Position numbers and translations under genes: made by a program. A DNA stretch of 19,056 bases, taken from positions 1 to 19,056 of the forward strand of contig JBBPZA010000002.1 of NCBI GenBank assembly GCA_038199375.1, read 5' to 3'. The stretch comes from JBBPZA01 sp038199375 (lineage in GTDB: Bacteria > Actinomycetota > Thermoleophilia > Solirubrobacterales > Solirubrobacteraceae). Position 1 is the stretch's first letter. Each line of letters opens with the position of its first letter. Shown in pieces: positions 7,321-14,446 of the stretch. Below the pieces are notes generated by a model that was given only the letters and a program-made list of their open reading frames with translations, was not told the origin of the DNA and did not search any database.

Positions 7321-7731
7321 TCAGGAGATCGGGATGTCCTCGACGGGCGCCGGCTCCTCCCCCTCTCCCGAGAGGCGCTCGAGGTACCAGTCGAGCAGCG
7401 CCCTGAGGGCGACGAGCAGCTCGCGCAGCGCATCGGAGAACTGACCCCGAAGCTCGGCCGGGACGAGCCCACGGACGACCTCCACGAGGAGCACGCCCGT
7501 CTGCTCGGCCAGCAGGGCGATGTCGGCGAGATCGGCGGAGCGCAGGGAGTCCGCCGGACGCTGCGGGCGGGGCCCGCCCTCGCGCCGCGGTACCTCGTAC
7601 CCGCGCGGAGGCGGCGACCCCGCGGCCGCGCGCGCCTCGCCGGCCAGGCGCTGGGCGGCCTCGGCCGTCTCGCGGATACGGTCGCGCAGAGCATCGAGAG
7701 GGGGCTCTCGTTCAAGCGGAGCCTGGTCCAA
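7321..7731 (-). CDS. Small helical protein coupled to the ArsA-like ATPase
   Basis: A 136-residue protein. The frame begins with TTG at 7731 (MDQAPLEREPPLDALRDRIR) and overlaps the last 20 bases of the ATPase gene, which suggests translational coupling. Residues about 10-40 form a charged helix. A Pro/Arg-rich linker follows, then two strongly amphipathic or hydrophobic helices: DLADIALLAEQTGVLLVEVV and FSDALRELLVALRALLDWYL. No known domain is recognised. The position directly behind an ArsA/Get3-like ATPase and before a membrane protein suggests a partner or cofactor role, but this is inference from position only. The start codon is the least certain part. Confidence 0.65.
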   Translation of the reverse strand: MDQAPLEREPPLDALRDRIRETAEAAQRLAGEARAAAGSPPPRGYEVPRREGGPRPQRPADSLRSADLADIALLAEQTGVLLVEVVRGLVPAELRGQFSDALRELLVALRALLDWYLERLSGEGEEPAPVEDIPIS

Positions 7732-8893
7732 CGAAGCTCACCTCCAGCGTGCCGTCGTGAAACGAGGCGTTCGCGGGCCGCTGATCGGCCATCGCCGTCG
7801 GCAGCATGATCGTCCGCCGGTCGCCGCCGACCCCGACGACGAGCTCGAGCCCGATCTTCTTGAGCGAGAGCTCGCCGCGCTGGGCGAAGGGCAGCGCGAG
7901 GCGAAGCGTCGCGCCGCCCTCCTCGACGGTGAGCTGGTGCGCGATCGCATCGTGGAGCACCGCCTCGGCCGCCTCGCCGTCGAAGAGGGCGTCGCCGAGA
8001 CGGTCGAGCATCACGTCGCCGGCGACCTCCTGCTCGAAGTAGGGCGCGCGCAGCACGGGGACGGGGGCGAAGGCCGACTCGACCAGCTCCAGGTGCTCCT
8101 GCTGGCGGCGGCGCCACAGGTCGAAGTAGGTCCCCTCGACGGCGTCGGGGAACACGCGGTTGACGACGACCGCGTCGGTCAGGTAGCCGTAGAGGTTGAG
8201 GTAGGTGAACGTGCGCATCGCTTCCCCGATGACCATCTTGTCGGGGTTCATGACCAGGCGCACGGTCACGCGCGTCGAGTCGCGGAGGATGTCGTTCATG
8301 GCGATGAGGTTGCCCACGAGGCGCTGGACGTCGGCGAACACCGCCTCGCCGGGCAGTGAGATGTCCAGCAGCGAGCGCGCGAGCGGCCGGGCCGCAGCGA
8401 GGAGCTGGCGCTCGTGGGGGAAGACCTTGTCCAGCCACCACCGCGCGACGTCGGGGAAGGAGAGCAGCCGCAGCGTCTCGCCCGTGGGCGCGCAGTCGAC
8501 GACCACGACGTCCCACTCGCCCTCATCGTCGTGGCACTTGATCTGGAGCAGGGAGAAGAGCTCGTCGAGGCCCGGGGGCACGGTGAGCTCCTCGGCGACG
8601 ATCCGGTTGGCTCCCTGGTCGATCAGCATCTCGCTCAGCCACGCCTGCACCGCCGACCAGTTGCGCTCCATCTCGCGCTGCGCCTGGACCTCCTGGCCCC
8701 AGAGCTCACCGCCGATCCGCGTCGGCTCGGAGCCGAGCTCGTGCTCCAGGGCGTCGGAGAGGCTGTGAGCCGGATCGGTCGAGAGCACCAGGGTGCGCAG
8801 ACCGGTCGCGGCGCACCGGCGCGCCGTGCAGGCGGCGACCGACGTCTTGCCCACCCCGCCCTTGCCCGTGTAGAGGATGATCCGCGGCGCCAT
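7712..8893 (-). CDS. ArsA/Get3-like ATPase with C-terminal HSP20-like domain
   Basis: A 393-residue protein starting at the ATG at 8893. The deviant P-loop GKGGVGKT is at 10-17, switch I DPAHSLSD at 40-47 and switch II DCAPTGET at 133-140. An adenine-contact loop VVNRVFPD lies at 243-250. These define the ArsA/Get3 branch of the SIMIBI NTPases. The CxxC zinc motif of eukaryotic Get3 and the arsenite-binding cysteines of ArsA are not seen, so arsenite pumping is unlikely. Residues about 318-389 form a beta-rich domain (TLRLALPFAQRGELSLKKIG onward) of the ArsA HSP20-like type, suggesting chaperone-like client handling. It lies 37 bases downstream of the C5-epimerase-like gene and overlaps the next gene. 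The client is unknown. Confidence 0.92.
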   Translation of the reverse strand: MAPRIILYTGKGGVGKTSVAACTARRCAATGLRTLVLSTDPAHSLSDALEHELGSEPTRIGGELWGQEVQAQREMERNWSAVQAWLSEMLIDQGANRIVAEELTVPPGLDELFSLLQIKCHDDEGEWDVVVVDCAPTGETLRLLSFPDVARWWLDKVFPHERQLLAAARPLARSLLDISLPGEAVFADVQRLVGNLIAMNDILRDSTRVTVRLVMNPDKMVIGEAMRTFTYLNLYGYLTDAVVVNRVFPDAVEGTYFDLWRRRQQEHLELVESAFAPVPVLRAPYFEQEVAGDVMLDRLGDALFDGEAAEAVLHDAIAHQLTVEEGGATLRLALPFAQRGELSLKKIGLELVVGVGGDRRTIMLPTAMADQRPANASFHDGTLEVSFVGPGSA

Positions 8894-8930
8894 CCGGCCA
8901 TCCTAGGCGCTGCGCGGGGAGCTTCAGGCG

Positions 8931-10508
8931 CTACTCGTCCTCCTTGGGTGGCGCGGGCGCCACGTCGACGGTCGCGCTGGTCTCCTTCTTGTTGCCGGCG
9001 AGGTCCGTCGCTTCGATACGGACCTCGTGTAGGCCCGCGGACGGCGGCGTCCAGGTGACGAAGCGCGTCCCGCGGGCGAAGTCGCCCTCCACGAAGAAGA
9101 CGTCCCTGCCGGCCGGGTCGTCGACGGCCACGCCGACGTGGGAGACCTTGTCGAGGCGGAAGCGCAGCGGAGCGGCGCGCTTCGCGGTCGCCCTGGTCGT
9201 GATCAGGCGGGTCTCGGGCGGATTGCGGAGGTCGTCGCTCCAGGCCCGGTAGGTGTTGCAGTACTCCGTCGCGCGGATGCGGTCGCACAGGCGCTTGAGG
9301 AAGCTCCGGGCGAGCCGGAAGTAATCGAGATCCGCTTCGGCGCCGCCCATCGAGTACAGCCCCCACGCGCCGGTGTCATAGAGGGGCAGCTCGGCCCGCG
9401 CCTGGGCGTCGCCGAGCTCGGCGAGCCGTCGCGCGCGCGGGTCGGCGAGCTGCTCGCCCGCCTCGTAGAGCCCGATCACGCTCTGGAGGAACGCGTTGAT
9501 GATCCGGGTGCCGGGCGAGAAGCTGTACTGGAGGTAGTGGTTGCCGGCCGGTGTCCGAACGCGCACGCCGGTGGGGGAGGGGAGCTCGAAGAGCGTGAGG
9601 GCCGGAGGGACGACGGCGCGCCAGCGATTCTCCCCGAGGCGGGTGATCGCCCGGCTGAGCGCCTGCAGGCCGGTGGCCTGGGCCATGCCGCTGACCCATG
9701 GCGGCCGTCCACCTCCGAAGAAGAAGTAGTACTCCCAGGCGAGCGCCTTCCCGCGACGGACCATCAGCGGGACCATCTCGTCGAAGAGGCGGCGCAGCCG
9801 CTCGTTCTGGTCGCCGGCGGTCCACAGTCCGTTGGCCTTGCCGAAGGTGCCCAGGGGCTGGATGTTGAGCCCCTGGCCGGCGTAGTACTCGAACACGATC
9901 TCCGACCCCGCGAACTCGACGCGGCCCCGCGGGGCGGGGAGGGTCTGCGCCTTGGCCCACAGCTCGCGGTTGCGGACCAGGGTGAGGGTGAGGGCGGGAA
10001 CGCGGGTGGGGGAGAGCCGACGGTCTGCGACCATCCAGTCCAGCGTGGAGAGCGTCGCTCCCAGCTCGCGAGCGCGCAGCCCGCTCAGTGCCCGAAGCGC
10101 CCGCCGGGCGCGATCGTAGGCGCGCCGCGCTCCGTCGTAGGTCGGCTGGTCGATCCGGCGGGCGCTGAGGTACTTGCGAAGCTCGCCCTTGAACGTACGC
10201 TTCTTTGGCTTCGCCGCGGCGAAGCGGGCGGCGCGACCGTTCGAGGCGGGCGTGCCGGAGGCTTCCGCGGCGCCCGCCATGGGGATAGCCGAAGGGGGCG
10301 CGCCGAGGGTCACCGCGAGCCGGCCGGCGGAGGCCGCGCCGGCGACCCGCTCGGGAGCGGCGCCGAGCCCGGCCGGGCCGGGCAGGTAGGGGTCCTCGCG
10401 GATCGTCGCCCTCGGCCCGTCGACGACGAGCACGGGCGCCGCGGCAGCCTGGGCCGTGACGACGAATGCAAGCATGAGGGCCGCCAGGGCGAGCAGCGTG
10501 AAACGCAC
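8931..10508 (-). CDS. Secreted protein with D-glucuronyl C5-epimerase-like domain
   Basis: A 525-residue protein. The GTG at 10508 gives the best signal peptide (MRFTLLALAALMLAFVVTAQ, then AAAAP). Residues about 30-105 are low-complexity. Residues about 106-160 form a helical region (FKGELRKYLSARRIDQPTYD). Residues about 200-430 match the C-terminal domain of D-glucuronyl C5-epimerases: FEYYAGQGLNIQPLGTFGKA, WEYYFFFGGGRPPWVSGMAQ, NHYLQYSFSPG, YDTGAWGLYSM and ATEYCNTYRAW. Residues about 445-517 resemble a bacterial Ig-like domain (GLHEVRIEATDLAGNKKE). In animals the enzyme inverts glucuronate in heparan sulfate. Here the substrate is unknown, and a cell-surface polysaccharide is a guess. It diverges from the lipoprotein gene and probably leads the ATPase operon. 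Confidence 0.85.
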   Translation of the reverse strand: MRFTLLALAALMLAFVVTAQAAAAPVLVVDGPRATIREDPYLPGPAGLGAAPERVAGAASAGRLAVTLGAPPSAIPMAGAAEASGTPASNGRAARFAAAKPKKRTFKGELRKYLSARRIDQPTYDGARRAYDRARRALRALSGLRARELGATLSTLDWMVADRRLSPTRVPALTLTLVRNRELWAKAQTLPAPRGRVEFAGSEIVFEYYAGQGLNIQPLGTFGKANGLWTAGDQNERLRRLFDEMVPLMVRRGKALAWEYYFFFGGGRPPWVSGMAQATGLQALSRAITRLGENRWRAVVPPALTLFELPSPTGVRVRTPAGNHYLQYSFSPGTRIINAFLQSVIGLYEAGEQLADPRARRLAELGDAQARAELPLYDTGAWGLYSMGGAEADLDYFRLARSFLKRLCDRIRATEYCNTYRAWSDDLRNPPETRLITTRATAKRAAPLRFRLDKVSHVGVAVDDPAGRDVFFVEGDFARGTRFVTWTPPSAGLHEVRIEATDLAGNKKETSATVDVAPAPPKEDE

Positions 10509-10567
10509 CCGCCCGATGGTACTCTCGCCGCCCCGGGCAGCCCCAGCCTCGAAAGGAATCTCCCAGC

Positions 10568-11659
10568 ATGCGCCGCACCGCCCCCCGTTTCGTTGCGCTT
10601 CTCGCGGCGGCGCTCGCCCTGGGGCTCGCCGCGCTGGGTGTCGCTGGATGCGGCATCGGGGGCGACGACGCCGACGGCGTCCTCAAGGACACCTTCAGCG
10701 GGTCCAAGAGCGTCAAGAGCGGCAACGTCGAGTTGGACTTGACCTTTACCGGCAAGGGCGGCGGTTCGCCCTCCCAGGGGCCGGTCACGCTCGAGCTCGC
10801 CGGTCCGTTCCAGAGCCAGGGCGCCAAGGAGATTCCGAAGTTCGACCTCGACGCGACCGTCGGGGCCGGGGGCGATCAGCGGTCGGTCGGCGCGATCTCG
10901 ACCGGGGACAAGGGCTTCGTGAAGGTCGACGAGGACACCTACGCGGTGTCGCCAAAGCTCTTCGAGCAGTTCAAGACGGGCTTCCGGCAGTCTCAGTCCG
11001 AGGCGGGAAAGGACGAGGACCGCACCAGCCTCGGGGCGCTCGGGATCGATCCGCTGAAGTGGCTGAAGGACTCCAAGGTCGAGGACGACGAGCAGATCGG
11101 CGGGGTCGAGACCAAGCACGTGACCGCCGGGGTCGACGTGGGAAAGCTGGTCGACGACGTCAACAAGGTCCTCGCGGAGGCCCGCAAGGGCGGTCAGGCT
11201 CGGCAGCTTCCCACGCAGGGCTTCACCGACGACCAGAAGAAGCAGTTCGAGGACGCGGTCAAGGACGCACGCTTCGACGTGTGGTCGGGCAAGGACGACA
11301 AGATCCTGCGGAGGCTCGCGCTCAAGCTGGACATCGAGGCGCCCAAGGGCAAGACCGGCCCGGGCGGCGTCTCGAGCGGCACGCTGGACTTCACGCTGAC
11401 GCTCACGGCCCTCAACGAGGCGCAGAAGATCGTCGAGCCGGCAAGGGCGAGGCCCTTCGGCGAGCTGGAGAAGATGGTGGAGGGCCTGCTCGGCCAGCTC
11501 GGCGGCCTTGGGGGCGGCGGGTCGGGCGGATCGGGCTCGGGCGCTCCGGGCAGCCCCGCCAAGCCCGACCCTCGCGCGAAGAAGTACCTCGACTGCCTCT
11601 CCAAGGCCGCCGGCGACGTGCCCAAGGCGCAGAAGTGCGCCGAGCTCCTCAAGCCCTGA
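10568..11659 (+). CDS. Secreted lipoprotein with C-terminal two-cysteine tail
   Basis: A 363-residue protein. The ATG at 10568 has a purine-rich site (GAAAGGA) 11 bases upstream. The signal sequence MRRTAPRFVALLAAALALGL ends in the lipobox GVAGC, with Cys28 as the lipidation site. The mature protein contains DTFSGSKSVKSGNVELDLTF and later STGDKGFVKVDEDTYAVSPK. It resembles the LppX/LprG-like fold of actinobacterial lipoproteins, an antiparallel half-barrel that binds lipids. A Gly/Ser-rich linker (about 313-330) leads to a short tail with KKYLDCLSKAAG and KAQKCAELLKP: two cysteines 14 positions apart in a predicted helical hairpin. The fold assignment is moderate and lipid transport is inference. 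It diverges from the C5-epimerase-like gene, with only 59 bases between their starts. Confidence 0.8.
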   Translation: MRRTAPRFVALLAAALALGLAALGVAGCGIGGDDADGVLKDTFSGSKSVKSGNVELDLTFTGKGGGSPSQGPVTLELAGPFQSQGAKEIPKFDLDATVGAGGDQRSVGAISTGDKGFVKVDEDTYAVSPKLFEQFKTGFRQSQSEAGKDEDRTSLGALGIDPLKWLKDSKVEDDEQIGGVETKHVTAGVDVGKLVDDVNKVLAEARKGGQARQLPTQGFTDDQKKQFEDAVKDARFDVWSGKDDKILRRLALKLDIEAPKGKTGPGGVSSGTLDFTLTLTALNEAQKIVEPARARPFGELEKMVEGLLGQLGGLGGGGSGGSGSGAPGSPAKPDPRAKKYLDCLSKAAGDVPKAQKCAELLKP

Positions 11660-11707
11660 CCTGAGCGAGATTCGGCCGCCGGCCGCCGGTCCTATCCTTC
11701 GTCGTCC

Positions 11708-12841
11708 GTGAGCGCCTCCGCCTCGAAGCGGCCGAACCTCCGCCGCTTCCTGCTCAGCGGCCAGGGCTGGCCCTATCTCCTGGTGCCGGCCATCCCGGTG
11801 GCGATCGCGCTCGAGGTCGTCCACGCGGCCGCGCCGGTGATCTTCTTCGCGGCGGCCGCCGGCGTGATCCCTACGGCCGCGCTGATGGGGCGCGCGACCG
11901 AGGAGCTCGCCGCCCGGTCGGGCCCGGGCATCGGCGGGCTGCTCAACGTCACCTTCGGCAACGCGCCCGAGCTCATCATCGCCTTCTTCGCGCTCAACGA
12001 GGGCCTCCAAGAAGTCGTCAAGGCGTCGCTGATCGGCTCCATCCTGGGCAATGTCCTGCTGGTCATGGGCGCCGCGATGCTGATCGGCGGGCTCGGTCGC
12101 GAGCGACAGACGTTCGACCGCACCGCGGCCGGAGCGCAATCCTCGATGCTCCTGCTCGCGATCGTCGCCCTGGCCATGCCCGCCATCTACGAGCTCGTGG
12201 TGGGCGGCGGCCTGCCGTCACCCGCCGCGGAGTCGCGCAACTACGGTACCGAGGTCGAGCATCTCTCCTTCGCGGTGGCGGTCATCCTCCTGGTCTCCTA
12301 CGCCGCCGGCCTGTGGTTCTCGCTCAAGAGCCACCGCGACCTCTTCAACCCCAAGGGCTCCGAGGAGCACGAAGGCGAGCCGTGGAGCATCCGCAAGGCG
12401 GTGCTCGCCCTGGCCGGGGCGGGCATCGCCGTCGGCGTCATGTCCGAGATCCTCGTCGGCTCCATCTCCGAGACCGCCGAGAAGGTCGGCCTGAGCGAGT
12501 TCTTCATCGGGGTCATAGTCGTCGCGATCGTCGGCAACGCGGCCGAGCACTGGGTCGCGGTCTACGTCGCCGCCAAGAACAAGATGGACCTCGCGGTGAA
12601 CATCGCCATCGGCTCGAGCGCCCAGATCGCGCTGTTCGTCGCCCCGGCGCTCGTGCTCCTGTCCTTCTTCGTCGGCCCGTTCCCGCTGTCGCTCGTCTTC
12701 AACGGCTTCGAGCTCGCCGGGATCTTCTTCGCCGTCCTCATCGCCATCCACGTGACCAGCGAGGGCGAGTCGCACTGGTACGAGGGTCTCCAGCTCCTGG
12801 CGGTGTACGCCGTCTTGGGCGTGGCCTTCTTCTACGCCTGA
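11708..12841 (+). CDS. cax: Calcium/proton antiporter, CaCA superfamily (CAX type)
   Basis: A 377-residue membrane protein starting at the GTG at 11708. About eleven hydrophobic segments are visible. The two alpha repeats that form the ion site are present: VTFGNAPELIIAFFAL (GNAPELI at 84-90) and AIVGNAAEHWVAV (GNAAEHW at 276-282), with the essential acidic residues E88 and E280. Between the halves lies a short acidic loop (GSEEHEGEPW), as in CAX exchangers. It exchanges Ca2+ (or another divalent cation) for H+ across the cytoplasmic membrane. There is no ribosome binding site, and TATCCT at 11693-11698 could be a -10 box for a nearly leaderless message. The stop overlaps the start of the TerC-family gene by one base, so the two are one operon. 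Confidence 0.93.
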   Translation: MSASASKRPNLRRFLLSGQGWPYLLVPAIPVAIALEVVHAAAPVIFFAAAAGVIPTAALMGRATEELAARSGPGIGGLLNVTFGNAPELIIAFFALNEGLQEVVKASLIGSILGNVLLVMGAAMLIGGLGRERQTFDRTAAGAQSSMLLLAIVALAMPAIYELVVGGGLPSPAAESRNYGTEVEHLSFAVAVILLVSYAAGLWFSLKSHRDLFNPKGSEEHEGEPWSIRKAVLALAGAGIAVGVMSEILVGSISETAEKVGLSEFFIGVIVVAIVGNAAEHWVAVYVAAKNKMDLAVNIAIGSSAQIALFVAPALVLLSFFVGPFPLSLVFNGFELAGIFFAVLIAIHVTSEGESHWYEGLQLLAVYAVLGVAFFYA

Positions 12842-13830
12842 TGGCGCCCCCACTCGCCTTCACCGGGCCCCTCGCCCTGGGCGGGGTGATGGTCGTGATC
12901 GTCGTCCTGCTCGTGGTCGACCTGCGGTTCTTCGCCCGCGGGCGGGACCCGAGCTTTCGCGAGGGCCTGATCTGGAGCATCGGGTGGCTCGCGCTCTCGC
13001 TGGCGATCGCGCTCCCCCTGCTGGCCACCGACGGCACCGAAGCGGCGATCAACTACACGACGGTGTACCTCATCGAGCGCTCGCTCTCGCTCGACAACCT
13101 CTTCGTCTTCCTGCTGCTCTTCTCCTACTTCGGGGTCCCCGTCGAGCAGCGCGCGGGCCAGCTCTTCTGGGGGATCGTGGCCGCCTTGGCGCTCCGCGGC
13201 CTGGCCATCCTCGGCGGCGTCGCGCTCATCGAGCAGTTCCACGTCGTGATCTACCTGCTCGGCGTGGCGCTGCTGGTCCTCGCCTACCGGGTGCTGCGCG
13301 GAGTGGACGAGAACGTCAATCCCGACCGCAACCTGTTCGTGCGCCTCGTCCGGCGGTTCTTCCCGGTGACCTCGGGCTTCCGGGACGGCGACTGGTTCGT
13401 CCGCGAGGAGGGCAAGCGCCACGTCACGCCCCTCTTCCTCTGCCTCGTGGCGATCGTCTTCGCGGACATCGCCTTCGCCGTCGACTCGATCCCCGCCGCC
13501 TTTGCGATCACGCGCGACTCGCTGATCATCTGGACCGCCAATGCCTTCGCGCTGCTGGGGCTGCGCGCGCTCTTCGTGCTGGTCGAGGGGCTCATCGCCC
13601 GCTTTCGCTTCCTCGACGAGACGATCGCGGTCGTGCTCGCGCTCGTCGCGGTCAAGCTGCTGATCGAGGACATCGTGAAGATCGGCCCGCTGCCCAGCCT
13701 CGCGATGGTCGTGGTGGCCTTCGCGGTGGGTGCTGCCGCCTCGCTGATCGCCGACCGCCGCGACCCGGACATCGACGAGACCCGCGCGGAGCGCGAGCGC
13801 CGCGCGTCCGGAGAGGTGCAGGAGTCCTAA
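12841..13830 (+). CDS. terC: TerC-family membrane protein (Alx/TerC-like, probable Mn2+ exporter)
   Basis: A 329-residue integral membrane protein whose ATG (12841) shares a base with the antiporter stop. About nine hydrophobic segments are seen. The TerC signatures are complete: ERSLSLDNLFVFLLLFSYF (D85 in SLDN) and FADIAFAVDSIPAAFAIT (D209 and D215), with a soluble loop VDENVNPDRNLFVRLVRRFF between them. Members such as E. coli Alx and B. subtilis YkoY/MeeF are linked to manganese export, including metalation of secreted proteins. Older names refer to tellurite resistance, but no other ter genes are present. Pairing with a cation antiporter supports divalent-metal homeostasis as the shared role. 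The C-terminus is a charged tail (DIDETRAERERRA). Confidence 0.92.
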   Translation: MAPPLAFTGPLALGGVMVVIVVLLVVDLRFFARGRDPSFREGLIWSIGWLALSLAIALPLLATDGTEAAINYTTVYLIERSLSLDNLFVFLLLFSYFGVPVEQRAGQLFWGIVAALALRGLAILGGVALIEQFHVVIYLLGVALLVLAYRVLRGVDENVNPDRNLFVRLVRRFFPVTSGFRDGDWFVREEGKRHVTPLFLCLVAIVFADIAFAVDSIPAAFAITRDSLIIWTANAFALLGLRALFVLVEGLIARFRFLDETIAVVLALVAVKLLIEDIVKIGPLPSLAMVVVAFAVGAAASLIADRRDPDIDETRAERERRASGEVQES

Positions 13831-13844
13831 GCTGACTCAGCTTA
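13828..13844. terminator. Palindrome spanning both stop codons of two convergent genes
   Basis: TAAGCTGACTCAGCTTA is a perfect 8-bp palindrome around a single central C. It starts with the TAA of the terC-type gene and ends with the complement of the TAA of the acidic-protein gene (13842-13844). GGAG at 13821-13824 and CTCC at 13845-13848 could extend the stem after a bulge. It is a likely bidirectional terminator, without a T-run. Confidence 0.5.
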
Positions 13845-14159
13845 CTCCCGGCCGACCTCCTGATCGTCTTCTTCGAGCTCGTCCTCGTGCTCGTCGCCGT
13901 CGTCGGTGATCGAGTTGGCCCCTCCGGGGTGGTAGTGGACCTGGAAGCGCTGGAGGAGCTCGTCGCGCGCGGGCTCGTCCACGGGCGTCTCGTCGGAGAC
14001 CAGGACCCACTCGGCACCCTCGAACTCCTCCATGTTGAAGATCTCGGAGTCCATCTCGGGGGAGTCGTCGACGACGATGAGCACCTCGGTCTGCGGGTTG
14101 AAGTAGGTCCCGGGTCGGATGATGAGCTCGTCGAGCTCGAAGCGGCGGGCGTCGGCCAT
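13842..14159 (-). CDS. Small acidic protein of unknown function
   Basis: A 105-residue protein starting at the ATG at 14159 (MADARRFELDELIIRPGTYF). The first half has a clear strand pattern: RPGTYFNPQTEVLIVVDDSP, then FEGAEWVLVSDETPVDEPAR. The tail is highly acidic (DDGDEHEDELEEDDQE). Codon use fits the neighbours and the frame is convergent with the terC-type gene, only 11 bases away. I do not recognise a characterised family. The folded core plus acidic tail suggests a soluble cytoplasmic protein. Confidence 0.7.
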   Translation of the reverse strand: MADARRFELDELIIRPGTYFNPQTEVLIVVDDSPEMDSEIFNMEEFEGAEWVLVSDETPVDEPARDELLQRFQVHYHPGGANSITDDGDEHEDELEEDDQEVGRE

Positions 14160-14200
14160 GGTCGGACCCTATCCCAGGGCGGGCCGACTCGCACCCGACG

Positions 14201-14356
14201 TCACTGCGCCAAGTCGTCGAGCCGGCGCGCGACCTCGGCCTCGACGTCGAGTGGCTTCTCGCCCCGGCGCACGCGGCGCTCGTTGCGGGCGACCACGAGC
14301 GCGCGGACCTCCTCGCGCAGGCCGGCCGGAGGGTTGCCGCCCGCGGTGTCGACCTC
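14201..14356 (-). other. Small conserved-looking ORF without a canonical start codon
   Basis: On the minus strand a 51-codon open frame ends at TGA (14203-14201). It reads EVDTAGGNPPAGLREEVRAL, then VVARNERRVRRGEKPLDVEA and EVARRLDDLAQ. The helical, evenly charged composition ('ARNERRxRRGEKPLDVEAEV') looks like a real small actinobacterial protein. A perfect AGGAGG lies at 14358-14353, but no ATG, GTG or TTG follows in frame, and TAG stands just upstream. Only a CTG (Leu13) could serve as a start. It may be a gene with a mutated start. Confidence 0.35.
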
Positions 14357-14363
14357 CTACAAT
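14334..14363 (+). promoter_or_regulatory. Promoter of the acyl-CoA dehydrogenase gene
   Basis: TTGCCG (14334-14339) and TACAAT (14358-14363) with an 18-base spacer make a good vegetative promoter. Transcription would start near 14370, giving a leader of about 77 bases. AAGGAG at 14432-14437 is a well-placed ribosome binding site for the ATG at 14447. Confidence 0.55.
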
Positions 14364-14369
14364 CGCCGG

Positions 14370-14385
14370 TTGACTGACCAGTCAA
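14370..14385. promoter_or_regulatory. 16-bp palindromic operator, TetR-type
   Basis: TTGACTGACCAGTCAA has 7-bp arms (TTGACTG/CAGTCAA) around AC. It sits on the predicted transcription start of the acyl-CoA dehydrogenase gene, the ideal place for a repressor. The size and symmetry are those of TetR/FadR-type regulators of fatty-acid genes. The regulator itself is not identified, and no tetR gene is in view. Confidence 0.6.
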
Positions 14386-14446
14386 TCTACTTTGGTCGGG
14401 CCGCCCTCCCTCGCCCCCGCACACGCTTTCCAAGGAGCCATGGAAC

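Noticed and set aside
6510..8516. A 668-codon minus-strand frame extending the membrane protein upstream
   Set aside because: The region upstream of 7292 overlaps the small helical protein and the ATPase in another frame and is Arg/Pro/Ala-rich. The membrane protein has a natural ATG at 7292.
7712..8893. Arsenite efflux ATPase (arsA) as a functional name
   Set aside because: The arsenite-binding cysteines are not seen and no arsB/arsC/arsD neighbours exist. The fold is ArsA-like but the role is not shown.
10310..12139. A 609-codon minus-strand frame over the lipoprotein and antiporter genes
   Set aside because: It is antisense to two genes with clear signal, lipobox and transporter motifs. 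Its sequence has the Leu/Arg/Glu bias of antisense GC-rich coding DNA.
12313..13830. Upstream extension of the TerC-type protein to 12313
   Set aside because: The extension is an Arg-rich shadow of the antiporter gene. The ATG at 12841 gives the normal TerC N-terminus.
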